Shown here in pieces: positions 1 through 6,723 of a DNA stretch of 25,934 nucleotides. A program made the translations under genes and the position numbers. The stretch lies in NCBI RefSeq assembly GCF_040605455.1, contig NZ_JBEXCV010000128.1:1-25934 (forward strand), written 5' to 3'. Every line of letters starts with the position of its first letter. The stretch's first letter is position 1. Below the pieces are notes generated by a model that ran no database searches, was not told the origin of the DNA, and was given only the letters and a program-made list of their open reading frames with translations. This stretch comes from Embleya sp040605455. GTDB lineage: Bacteria; Actinomycetota; Actinomycetes; Streptomycetales; Streptomycetaceae.

Positions 1-136
1 TGTGTGGGGGGTGTGTGTTTTTGTTGGGGGTGGTTGTTGGGTGGGGGCTTTGGGGGGGTGCGGGTCGCGCCGGGGGGGGGGGGGGGGGCGCCCCCACGGC
101 GGGTTGCGACGAGCGTGTGACAAACCGGTGCGGCAA
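1..136. other. G-rich low-complexity window end
   Basis: This stretch is strongly G-biased on the plus strand, with T/G-only runs at the very start and an unbroken run of about 18 G around 70-88. I see no gene in it. It lies just downstream of the stop codon of the ACP-acyltransferase gene. Such a sequence may be a poorly resolved contig end rather than real biology. Confidence 0.5.
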
Positions 137-1120
137 TCACTCCCGCGGAGTGACCTCGGTCAGGCCGGTGCCGCGGTGGCGGTGGGCGCGGGCGCAGTGC
201 GGGCAGACGAGGTCGGCATCGAGGGTGTGGCCGCAGGCGCAGGCCCAGCCGCAGGGGCGGGCGGGGTTGCCCGCGACCAGGGCGTGATCGGGGACGTCGT
301 GGGCGACGACGGCGCCGAGGGCGACCATGGCGTGCCGGCCGATGCGGACGCCGGGGGCGACGACGGCGCCGGCGCCGACGGTGGCGCCGGACTCGACGGT
401 GACGGGGGTGCGGTCGAAGTCGTCGGGGCCCTTGCGCCGGCCGTCGGGGGTGGTGGCGCGGGCGGCGGCGTCTTCGAGCAGGAGTGCTCCGGGGCAGATC
501 ATCACCGCGTCGGCGACGCGGGCGCCGAACACGCTCGCGTGGTTGCCGATCTTGACGCGGTCGCCCAGGACGCTGCCGGTGCCGATGTAGGCGCCCTTGC
601 CCACGACACAGTCCGCGCCGATCCGGGCCCCGGTGGCGACCTGCGCCTGGTGCCACAGGCGACTTCCGTCGCCGACCAGGGATCCGGGGTCCGCCCGGCC
701 GGGGCCGTCGAAGCCGGTGCCGGCGGTGGTGTCGGCGGCGAGCCGGTCGCGGTGCGTGTGCCATGGGTCGGTGTCGCGGTCGCGATCCCCGTTCCGGCCC
801 CCGGGGTCGGGAACGGGCTCGGTGCTCGGAGCGGTGTCGTCGGTCCGGCGGGCGTGAGCCGTGGGGCGGGGCGCGGAGTGGGTGAGGTGGGTGACGAGGT
901 CGTCCAGGGTGGTGGCGTCGGCGAGGACGGCGTCGGGCAGTGCGAAGCCGGTGGTGTGTTCGATGTCGACGGCCAGGGCGAGGCGGTCCAGCGAGTCGAG
1001 TCCGAGTTGGTCCAGTGCGGTGGTCGCGGTGATGTCCGCGTCGGGGCGCAGGGTGCGTGCGGTGGCCAGGACCAGTGCGCGCATGTGATCGGGGGCGGGG
1101 TTGGGGTGGGTGGGGGTCAT
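137..1120 (-). CDS. Acyl carrier protein fused to left-handed beta-helix acyltransferase and zinc ribbon
   Basis: The predicted product is 327 aa. Residues about 10-82 form an acyl carrier protein with the phosphopantetheine motif LGLDSLDRLAL, placing the modified serine at Ser43. A proline/charge-rich linker (about 83-145) follows. Residues about 150-290 are hexapeptide repeats (for example ARIGAD, GKGAYIG, GAVVAPGVRIG) of the left-handed beta-helix transferases. They end in VPDHALVAGNPAR and a CACG...CPHC zinc ribbon (residues 294-309), the layout of WbpD/WlbB-type N-acetyltransferases. The ATG overlaps the TGA of the upstream oxidase (ATGA), so translation is coupled. WbpD-type enzymes normally use acetyl-CoA. 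A covalently attached ACP suggests that the acyl donor or substrate is held on the carrier, but this is inference. The domain calls are secure; the substrate and pathway are unknown. Confidence 0.85.
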   Translation of the reverse strand: MTPTHPNPAPDHMRALVLATARTLRPDADITATTALDQLGLDSLDRLALAVDIEHTTGFALPDAVLADATTLDDLVTHLTHSAPRPTAHARRTDDTAPSTEPVPDPGGRNGDRDRDTDPWHTHRDRLAADTTAGTGFDGPGRADPGSLVGDGSRLWHQAQVATGARIGADCVVGKGAYIGTGSVLGDRVKIGNHASVFGARVADAVMICPGALLLEDAAARATTPDGRRKGPDDFDRTPVTVESGATVGAGAVVAPGVRIGRHAMVALGAVVAHDVPDHALVAGNPARPCGWACACGHTLDADLVCPHCARAHRHRGTGLTEVTPRE

Positions 1121-2526
1121 GGGGTGGTCTCCAGGCGTCGGGCGAGGGCGTGGAGGGAGGGCACGGCCTCGATCACGGGTGCGGTGTTCCACAGGCGGCG
1201 TATCGCGCGTCCGTGGGGGCTGTCGTGGTCGGCGAGGGCGCGCAGGCCGGCGACGGCGAACGCGGCGAGTTCGCGGGCGGCGTGGGGCGGCAGGGTCGTA
1301 CCGTCCTGGGTGAGGTGTTCGACCAGGGCCTGCCCCGCGCCGTCGTCGAGGATCGTGGCCAGGTCCGGGATCGGCATGGGGCGATTCGCGCGGTAGGGGT
1401 GGTCGTCGAGGGTGCCGGGGGTGGTGATCTCGTCCGCGATCAGGTGGGCGATGCGGGGGGCGAGGAGGATTCCGCACCGGTAGGTCGCGGTCGCCAGCAC
1501 GATGCGCGGGTCGTGGGTGGGTCCGATCAGGGGCAGGTGGTCCACGGTGTAGGGCCGCAGGCCCACCCGGGTGGACAACAGGTGGGCGAAGACCAGCGCC
1601 GGGTCCAGTCGGGTGCGGGCGCCGTGGATGAGGACGGAGAGTTCGTCCAAGGTCGCGGGGACGTCGGGATCGGGGCGGGTGGTGAGCCGGTTGGTGCCGC
1701 CCAGGTAGAGCGTGTCGTCGGCGCGGGGCACGAGGTGGACACCACAGGCGAACGCAGCGTTCGGGGTCCGTACGACGTGGCCGGGTTCGCCCGGCCGGGG
1801 GCGGCGCAGGGTGATGCTCGCGCCGCGGCCGGCGAGGATCGGGGGGATTCCGAGGTCGTGACCGGCGTCCGGGAGGAGTGAGGGGGTGGCGGTGCCGGCC
1901 GCCAGGACGGTGCGTGGGGCGCGGATGCGGGTGCCGTCCGCGCACAGCACGCCGTCGTGGGTGACGCTTCGCGCCGGCCGGTCGTGCCAGGTGGCGGCGC
2001 GATGGTCGGCGACGGCGGTGGTGAGGGCGTCCATCAGGGTCGCGCTGTCGAGCCACGCCTCGGTGGGCAGCCACAGCGCGCCCGCGCCGGTGTCGGGCGC
2101 GCTCACTGCGGTGATCGCGGTGGGTGGGTGGTGTTCGGCCGGGTGCCCGGCCGCGCGGGCGGTGCGGGCGACGGCGTCCAGGTGCGGGCGCTCGCCGGCC
2201 GCGGCCAGGACCCAGGTCCCGCGTCCGGCGTGCACCGTGGCGCCGGTGTTCGTGCGCAACCGGTCCAGCCAGGCCGGGTACATCTCGTGGGCGGCCAGGC
2301 GTTCGGCGGTCTCCACGCGGACCCGGTCGGAGCCGTGGTGGGGTTCGACCTCGGAGAACGTGGACAACATCGCGCCGGCCGCGCGGGTCGCCTGCCCGGC
2401 GTGATCGCCGCGCCGGGGTCCGACCACGGCCACCGTGAGGCCGCGATCCAGGAGTTCCAGGGCGGTTGCCAGGCCGATTACGCCGGTGCCCACCACGCTC
2501 ACGTCGACGTCAGCCACGGCGATCAC
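1117..2526 (-). CDS. FAD-dependent amine/D-amino-acid oxidase (DAO family) with C-terminal extension
   Basis: The product is 469 aa. The N-terminus carries the Rossmann FAD motif VVGTGVIGLATALELLDRG (residues 11-29). The body matches the DAO fold of glycine/D-amino-acid oxidases: the R-G-A-M-L stretch near residue 50, and the late RVGLRPYTVDHLPLIGP block followed by ATYRCGILLAP, which corresponds to the usual R-P-x-T-P-D...G...G-H-G-x-x-L-A-P end of the family. DAO and ThiO proteins usually stop at about 370 aa. Here about 90 further residues, mainly helical, follow the FAD-closing motif. The GTG start at 2526 lies inside the end of the upstream dioxygenase (17 bp overlap). A second in-frame GTG three codons later is equally possible. 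The likely reaction is oxidation of an amino acid or amine to an imine, with loss of ammonia after hydrolysis. The substrate is unknown. Confidence 0.85.
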   Translation of the reverse strand: MIAVADVDVSVVGTGVIGLATALELLDRGLTVAVVGPRRGDHAGQATRAAGAMLSTFSEVEPHHGSDRVRVETAERLAAHEMYPAWLDRLRTNTGATVHAGRGTWVLAAAGERPHLDAVARTARAAGHPAEHHPPTAITAVSAPDTGAGALWLPTEAWLDSATLMDALTTAVADHRAATWHDRPARSVTHDGVLCADGTRIRAPRTVLAAGTATPSLLPDAGHDLGIPPILAGRGASITLRRPRPGEPGHVVRTPNAAFACGVHLVPRADDTLYLGGTNRLTTRPDPDVPATLDELSVLIHGARTRLDPALVFAHLLSTRVGLRPYTVDHLPLIGPTHDPRIVLATATYRCGILLAPRIAHLIADEITTPGTLDDHPYRANRPMPIPDLATILDDGAGQALVEHLTQDGTTLPPHAARELAAFAVAGLRALADHDSPHGRAIRRLWNTAPVIEAVPSLHALARRLETTP

Positions 2527-3469
2527 CGGCTGCCGTGTGGAGGTTGTGCGCGGGCGCGGACGCGTCGTACGCGACCTTGGTCTGCATCAACACCCGGCGC
2601 GTCCCGTCCGCGAGACCGGACTGCTCCCCCAGGGCCGTGCGGCCGTGCGCGATCCGCGTCTGGTCGCACACCATCAACTGCCCGCGCCCCAACGCGACGG
2701 CGCGGGTGTGGCGGGCGAGCGTCGCGTCGAACCGCTTCAACACCGCCCGGTGGGCGCTGTTGCGCGGGTCGGTGACGGCCTTGGCGGCCCACCTCACCCG
2801 TTCCCGCCCGCCGGGGTCGAGGTGTTCCAGGATCGGGAACGGCAGTCGGGGTGCGCCGACGCCGGAGAGACGGTCCGCGCGGCCCTCGAAGTAGACGGGC
2901 CGGCGCAGGAGTTCGCGGTCGCACTCGGGGGTTTCGGCGAGGGCGGCGCGCAGGTCGCCGATCAGGGACGCTCCCCCGCCCGCGGGGTCCGGGCGCAGGA
3001 CCAGCAAAGCGGTGTAGTCCGGGACGTGTTCGACGTTGGGGGCATCGATGTGCAGACCCTGCGCGCCGGTCCCGCCGAAGGACGCGGCGTCGGCGTCGGG
3101 TCGCGTCTCGCCGCCGATCCACAATCCGGTGCCGGCGTCGATGGAGGTGAACGGGGCGCCCAGGGTGCTCAGGGCGGCGGCGGCCACGCGCATCAGAGTG
3201 GCGTCGTCCATGCGGGCGGGCAGGGCCAGGACCGTCCAGCCGCGCGCGTCGGGCTCGGTGCGGGAGGTGTGCCGTCCCAGCGCGGCCGGCACGGCCCCGG
3301 CCGTGTCCTCGGCCCAGATCGCGCGGGCCGCGGCGATGTTGCGGGCGCTCCAGGTGTGGCCTTCAACGCTGTCGTCGCAGGCGTCGGCCAGGTGCCGGGC
3401 CAACGTGTGGGGTATCACCGTGCGGACGGGGTCGGTGAAGCGTACGGGGTCGGTGAATCGTGTCGTCAC
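2510..3469 (-). CDS. Fe(II)/2-oxoglutarate-dependent oxygenase, TauD/clavaminate synthase-like
   Basis: The product is 319 aa. The iron-binding facial triad can be read as His140-x-Asp142 (in GLHIDAPNVEH) and His275 (in CDQTRIAHGRTAL). An arginine at 291/292 is suitable for binding the 2-oxoglutarate carboxylate. The order, spacing and the distal R-x-x-H-G-R element are those of the clavaminate synthase/SyrP/AsnO branch, which hydroxylates or desaturates amino-acid side chains. The GTG start at 3469 is chosen because GAGGAG lies six bases upstream. The N-terminus holds an exact tandem repeat of FTDPVR (residues 5-16), encoded by a direct DNA duplication. It is the first gene of the three-gene cassette with the FAD oxidase and the ACP-acyltransferase, so it probably hydroxylates the amino-acid-derived substrate that the other two then act on. 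That role is inference. Confidence 0.85.
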   Translation of the reverse strand: MTTRFTDPVRFTDPVRTVIPHTLARHLADACDDSVEGHTWSARNIAAARAIWAEDTAGAVPAALGRHTSRTEPDARGWTVLALPARMDDATLMRVAAAALSTLGAPFTSIDAGTGLWIGGETRPDADAASFGGTGAQGLHIDAPNVEHVPDYTALLVLRPDPAGGGASLIGDLRAALAETPECDRELLRRPVYFEGRADRLSGVGAPRLPFPILEHLDPGGRERVRWAAKAVTDPRNSAHRAVLKRFDATLARHTRAVALGRGQLMVCDQTRIAHGRTALGEQSGLADGTRRVLMQTKVAYDASAPAHNLHTAAGDRRG

Positions 3470-3619
3470 CGGATCTCCTCGATGTCGGCGGGACTTCGCG
3501 ACGGCCTCGGCGTGTCGGCGTCGTGGGTCCAGCACACGCCGTCGCGGGGCCGGTGGGTAAGGCCGCTCGCGGGCCCGGGGGTTACCACCGGTACCCACGC
3601 CGCCCCACCCGCCCCGAGC

Positions 3620-3922
3620 CCGACCGACCGGGCGACCCCCGCAGCCGCCTGCGCACGGGTGCGCGCCGTGATGGCAAGGCAGGTGACCCGGCACCGCATC
3701 GCCGGCGGATTCCGGCCTCCCGTTCGGGTCGCGGCCAAGAGCGGCAGCCTGGTCGGCGTGATCCGCAACGAGATCGGCGTGATCTCCTACCCCGACGGCC
3801 GCCGATACGCCGCTGCCGTCTTCACTCGCTCCAGGCCGGGCTCGGACGACTTCGCGATCAGCGGGGCCATCGGCACCGCCACCGCACAGGCCGTCGCCGC
3901 GTTGCGGAACACAGGCGTCTGA
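3620..3922 (+). pseudogene. C-terminal stump of class A beta-lactamase-like serine hydrolase
   Basis: The plus-strand frame ending at 3922 reads ACARVRAVMARQVTRHRIAGG, then VRVAAKSGSLVGVIRNEIGV and YPDGRRYAAAVFTRS. This is the last roughly 95 residues of actinobacterial class A beta-lactamase/serine hydrolases, including the K-S/T-G active-site triad (KSG) and the following beta strand. The catalytic SxxK and SDN parts are absent. Upstream of about 3620 the sequence switches to the start region of the oppositely oriented oxygenase gene. It is therefore a truncated relic with its own stop and cannot be an active enzyme. A possible internal ATG at 3670 would give an 84-residue peptide, but I see no strong ribosome-binding site for it. 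Confidence 0.65.
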
Positions 3923-4064
3923 TACCCCTACCGGCACCGACTTCGAGCAAGGCCCTTGGGGATCTCCGACAGCCCCTGACGACGCAGCCGAAGCAGGGCA
4001 ACACCCGCACCCACGGATCAACCAGAGGGAAGTCACCACGCGGCCGACCGGCACTGGGAAACGA
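3923..4064. other. Unassigned sequence between two truncated genes
   Basis: With the adjoining sequence to about 4141, this stretch has a lower GC content than its surroundings and contains no recognisable gene, repeat or RNA. It lies between the beta-lactamase stump and the truncated ATP-grasp gene, so it is the likely site of the rearrangement that removed most of the ATP-grasp gene. Confidence 0.4.
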
Positions 4065-4304
4065 TCACCAGCGACACGGGAAACCGCAAGCACGTTCGAC
4101 ACTGCTTCGCAGATCACCACCAACTCGTGAACGGCCCTGGCCGAGGTGCCCGTGCCAGACGCCGTCCCGGGACAGGGTGGCGTCGAGGGTGACGTCGTGG
4201 GGGAAGGCGCCGGGGTCGATGCGGGCGCACGGGATGCCGCGGTGGTTGAGTTCGGTGATGACGAGGTCGGCGGTCGGGTCGACCGGCCCCGTGGCGACGA
4301 GCAC
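4065..4304 (-). pseudogene. N-terminal fragment of an ATP-grasp RiPP maturase (TgmB/MvdD-like)
   Basis: A GTG-started 79-residue frame begins VLVATG...DPTADLVITELN..GIPCARIDPGAFPHDVTLDATL. This is the pre-ATP-grasp N-terminus shared by graspetide ligases of the MvdC/MvdD/TgmB group, which install omega-ester or omega-amide links between side chains of a precursor peptide. The match stops at about residue 54 (about 4142), and the remaining residues look like out-of-family read-through to a stop at 4065. A full enzyme is about 320 aa, so the ATP-binding and catalytic domains are missing. The gene starts 31 bp after the stop of the precursor gene at 4336-4614, on the same strand and in the order expected for a graspetide operon. 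Confidence 0.65.
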
Positions 4305-4335
4305 CCGGGGCCGGCCGGTCCGCGACGGGGGTCGG

Positions 4336-4614
4336 TCAGAGATCGTCGGCTCCCTCGTCGATGGCGATCGCGGAGTTCCCGTCGGTGCTGAACGTCGACT
4401 TCGTGGCCATTTCGATGCCCGGCACCTCGATCAGCGGCCGCCCGTCCAGCCACGAAACCTGCGTGCGCTCGTCCAGGGCCAGCGCGCCGGGAAGGTCGAT
4501 CGCGGTCCCGGCGGGGCGCGACCGGTCCAACAGCAGCGGGACCAGGGCGACTTCCGTCGTCATGGTTGCCTCGGTGGTCCGGGGCTCGGTTTCGGGTTCG
4601 AACACGGTCCTCAT
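4336..4614 (-). CDS. Graspetide-like (ATP-grasp-modified) RiPP precursor peptide
   Basis: The product is 92 aa. ATG at 4614 has AAAGGG about seven bases upstream. The leader contains LALDERTQVSWLDGRPLIEV (residues 45-64), matching the conserved D-x-x-T-Q...D-G-x-P-L segment of TgmA-type putative ATP-grasp target peptides. The C-terminal 21 residues begin TKSTFSTDGN and end IDEGADDL. They are rich in Ser/Thr (possible ester donors) and Asp/Glu (acceptors), as in a graspetide core. The next gene on the strand is a truncated ATP-grasp ligase, so this peptide has lost its cognate maturase locally. Without another ligase in the genome it would stay unmodified. A divergent XRE regulator begins 213 bp away. 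The ribosomal-peptide assignment is by pattern only; the ring topology is unknown. Confidence 0.7.
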   Translation of the reverse strand: MRTVFEPETEPRTTEATMTTEVALVPLLLDRSRPAGTAIDLPGALALDERTQVSWLDGRPLIEVPGIEMATKSTFSTDGNSAIAIDEGADDL

Positions 4615-4716
4615 GGCGATCCCTTTCGTCGTCGGGTCGTGCCTTGTGGTGCGGCGTTGTGGTGTCAGCGTGCGTCGGCCCGGTGTCGGCGGTCATTGCG
4701 GGTGAGCGCGCACGGC

Positions 4717-4735
4717 ATTGAGGTCGAGTGTCAAT
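4717..4735. promoter_or_regulatory. Candidate operator/promoter between graspetide precursor and XRE regulator
   Basis: The inverted repeat ATTGA-N9-TCAAT occupies 4717-4735. The minus strand also reads a perfect TTGACA at 4734-4729, a possible -35 box for the precursor gene, although I see no convincing -10 box at the usual distance. It lies in the divergent gap between the precursor and the XRE regulator, the natural place for the regulator to bind. Confidence 0.35.
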
Positions 4736-4827
4736 AGAGGTGGTGTCGGGGCGAATGTCTCCCGGATGGCGGCCGGTTCGGGTTACGGTGCGGTCATCGT
4801 TCGGTGACGCACCGTCGAGGGGGCGCG

Positions 4828-6324
4828 ATGTCGAGGCCGACCCGGGCGCGGCGTGAACAGATCCGCCGCGAGGCCGCGACCATCCGTGCCCGCTGCGAGC
4901 GCGAAGGCCGACCCGTCGAGGAGATCGCGGACACCATCGGCGAGCGCATCCCCGAACTCTCCGCGTTGGAGGGGTGGCGCCTGGCGCTGGGCTGGACGCG
5001 CGCGCAGACCCTGGTCATCGTCGCGCGGATCTACGCCGACGACGGACTGCGCGTGCCGGGCCTCTCGGCGGAGCAGTTGTGTCGTTTCGAACACGGGCCG
5101 GATCGGCCCGGGCCCGAGTACGCGCAAGTCCTCGCACGCGCATACGGCACCACCGAGCACCGGCTGGGGTTGGCGACACGGTGCGCGTGCGGAAGGGACG
5201 AAACGAGGCTTCCGACGGGCGGGCTCGGGTACGGTCGGGCGCGGGAGACCCACGTCGGGTGGGCGACCACGCACTGGGGAGTGGAACACGTGACCACCGC
5301 CGCCGGACTGCCCGCCGTCCGTGAGTCCCTCCACCGCGCCCTCACCGACGACCCGCGCGCGTCGCGGGCCCTCGCCGAGGCGGCCGTGGAGCCCTACGCG
5401 CTCAACTACTCGCGCCACCCACCACAGGTACTGTTCGGCGAACTCCACCGCGTACGCGGCATGTTGGCGCCCGTGCTCGAACACGCCGCCGGCGGTGGGG
5501 ACGACGTCGCGGCGGCGGGTCTGCGGTCGGTCGCGGCCCGGCTCACGGCGCTGTTGGGCAACCTCGCGTTCCACCTGGGCGACCACACCGGCGCCCAGGC
5601 GCACCTGGCCGCCGCCGCGCTGTTGGGCGAACGCTGCGGCGCCGACGACCTGCGGGCGTGGACGTTCGGCGCGGCGTCGATGGTCGCCCGCGTCGACCGA
5701 CGCCACGAAGCCGCACTCGCCCATGCCGAACACGGCCTCGCCCTGGCCGGCACAGCGCTGCGACGCGCGCAACTGTCGTCCTGGGCCCTCGCGCCGTCCC
5801 TCGCCGCACTGGGCCGAAGCGAAGACGCCCGGCGCGCGGTCATCGACGCCGACGACGCGCTGGACGCCGCCCCGGCACAGGCCCCGGGGCGGTTCGGCTT
5901 CAATCACGCCGAACACCTCCTGCACACCGCCGAGACCCACATCGCCCTCGGACAGGGCGACCGTGCCGGCGTCCACGCGCACGCGTCGATCGCCGCCGCC
6001 GTGCACGCGTCACCGGGCTGGGCGGCGGCCGCCGCCGTCCTGGCCCTGGCCGAAGCACCCACCACCCCCGGCGACGCCGCCGCACGCGCGCACGACCTCC
6101 TCGACCGCGTCCCCGCACACCACCTGCGCGCCACCACCCGCGAACGCCTCGAACGCCTGGCCCCGAGCCTGCCCCGGGAGGTACCCGCCGGCGCCGAACT
6201 CCCGGGGACGCATCGCGGCGTTGCCCCCGGCCGTCGACACCCACGGACGGCCCTCGCCGCCGTGAGGATCGACCGCCGACTGCCGCCGGCCTTGATCTAC
6301 GCAGCCCTCCGACACCGGCGATGA
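4828..6324 (+). CDS. XRE-family transcriptional regulator with TPR-like C-terminal domain
   Basis: The product is about 498 aa from the ATG at 4828, which is preceded by GAGGGGG five bases upstream. A GTG at 4804 would add eight residues but has no ribosome-binding site. Residues about 48-115 form a lambda-repressor-like helix-turn-helix (GWRLALGWTRAQTLVIVARIYA...LSAEQLCRFEHG), followed by GPEYAQVLARAYGTTEHRLG. Residues about 165-450 are alanine/leucine-rich paired helices of tetratricopeptide type (for example AFHLGDHTGAQAHLAAAALLGERCG). This layout is common in Streptomyces regulators that sit beside peptide or antibiotic clusters. The gene is divergent from the graspetide-like precursor, so it is the obvious candidate controller of that operon. 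The ligand or peptide sensed by the TPR part cannot be read from the sequence. Confidence 0.8.
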   Translation: MSRPTRARREQIRREAATIRARCEREGRPVEEIADTIGERIPELSALEGWRLALGWTRAQTLVIVARIYADDGLRVPGLSAEQLCRFEHGPDRPGPEYAQVLARAYGTTEHRLGLATRCACGRDETRLPTGGLGYGRARETHVGWATTHWGVEHVTTAAGLPAVRESLHRALTDDPRASRALAEAAVEPYALNYSRHPPQVLFGELHRVRGMLAPVLEHAAGGGDDVAAAGLRSVAARLTALLGNLAFHLGDHTGAQAHLAAAALLGERCGADDLRAWTFGAASMVARVDRRHEAALAHAEHGLALAGTALRRAQLSSWALAPSLAALGRSEDARRAVIDADDALDAAPAQAPGRFGFNHAEHLLHTAETHIALGQGDRAGVHAHASIAAAVHASPGWAAAAAVLALAEAPTTPGDAAARAHDLLDRVPAHHLRATTRERLERLAPSLPREVPAGAELPGTHRGVAPGRRHPRTALAAVRIDRRLPPALIYAALRHRR

Positions 6325-6642
6325 CGACTTCGCTGACGCGCCGACGGGCCGGTTCACGTCCTCCGGTCCACGACAATCCGGTCGAACCACCTGGCCACAC
6401 CCCAGCTCGGAGTCCGGGCCGAGTCCCAGGCAGCGGTGACCGCGGGCCCGGTATCCCGCCGGCCGGCATGGGGTCGTCGACGTCGAGTCGGTCGACCGGT
6501 TTCGACCGCGATGTGCTCCCGCCGGTGCGAGGTGCGCGGATCGTTCGCCGGGGCCGATCTCTTCGACGGGTTGTCGAACGGGGCCCGGCCGTCGGCGGTT
6601 TCGTCGCGTCCGGCGCGCCGCCGGGGTCGTCGCCGGCGGTCG
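6325..6642. other. Gene-free convergent intergenic region
   Basis: This stretch lies between the convergent ends of the XRE regulator and the hypothetical gene at 6724-7629. Frames stay open on both strands only because of the high GC content, and their translations are arginine/proline-rich with no family pattern. I see no gene, tRNA or mobile element in it. The hairpin listed at 6643-6689 is the only clear structure nearby. Confidence 0.5.
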
Positions 6643-6689
6643 CGGTCGACCCCGCGGCGGCCGGGACCCGTCGGTCGCGGGGTCGACCG
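6643..6689 (-). terminator. Strong hairpin downstream of the hypothetical gene
   Basis: Positions 6643-6656 (CGGTCGACCCCGCG) and 6676-6689 (CGCGGGGTCGACCG) are a perfect 14-bp inverted repeat with a 19-base loop. It begins about 35 bases beyond the stop codon of the minus-strand gene at 6724, where a terminator would be expected. There is no U-tract, which is usual for actinomycete terminators. It could also serve the converging XRE gene. Confidence 0.5.
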
Positions 6690-6723
6690 TCCCGGGGTCG
6701 TGGACAGGTGGCGCCACGCGACG

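Noticed and set aside
1..136. Linear-chromosome telomere
   Set aside because: Streptomyces telomeres contain several tight palindromes near the end. This stretch shows only G/T-rich low-complexity sequence.
2..1396. Long plus-strand open frame of 464 codons
   Set aside because: It lies antisense to the ACP-acyltransferase and oxidase genes. The translation is Gly/Ala/Val-rich with no motif, as expected for the opposite strand of GC-rich coding DNA.
1120..2074. N-terminal extension of the ACP-acyltransferase frame up to 2074
   Set aside because: The upstream part is an out-of-frame shadow of the FAD oxidase with Arg/Pro-rich composition. The ATGA overlap at 1117-1120 is the natural start.
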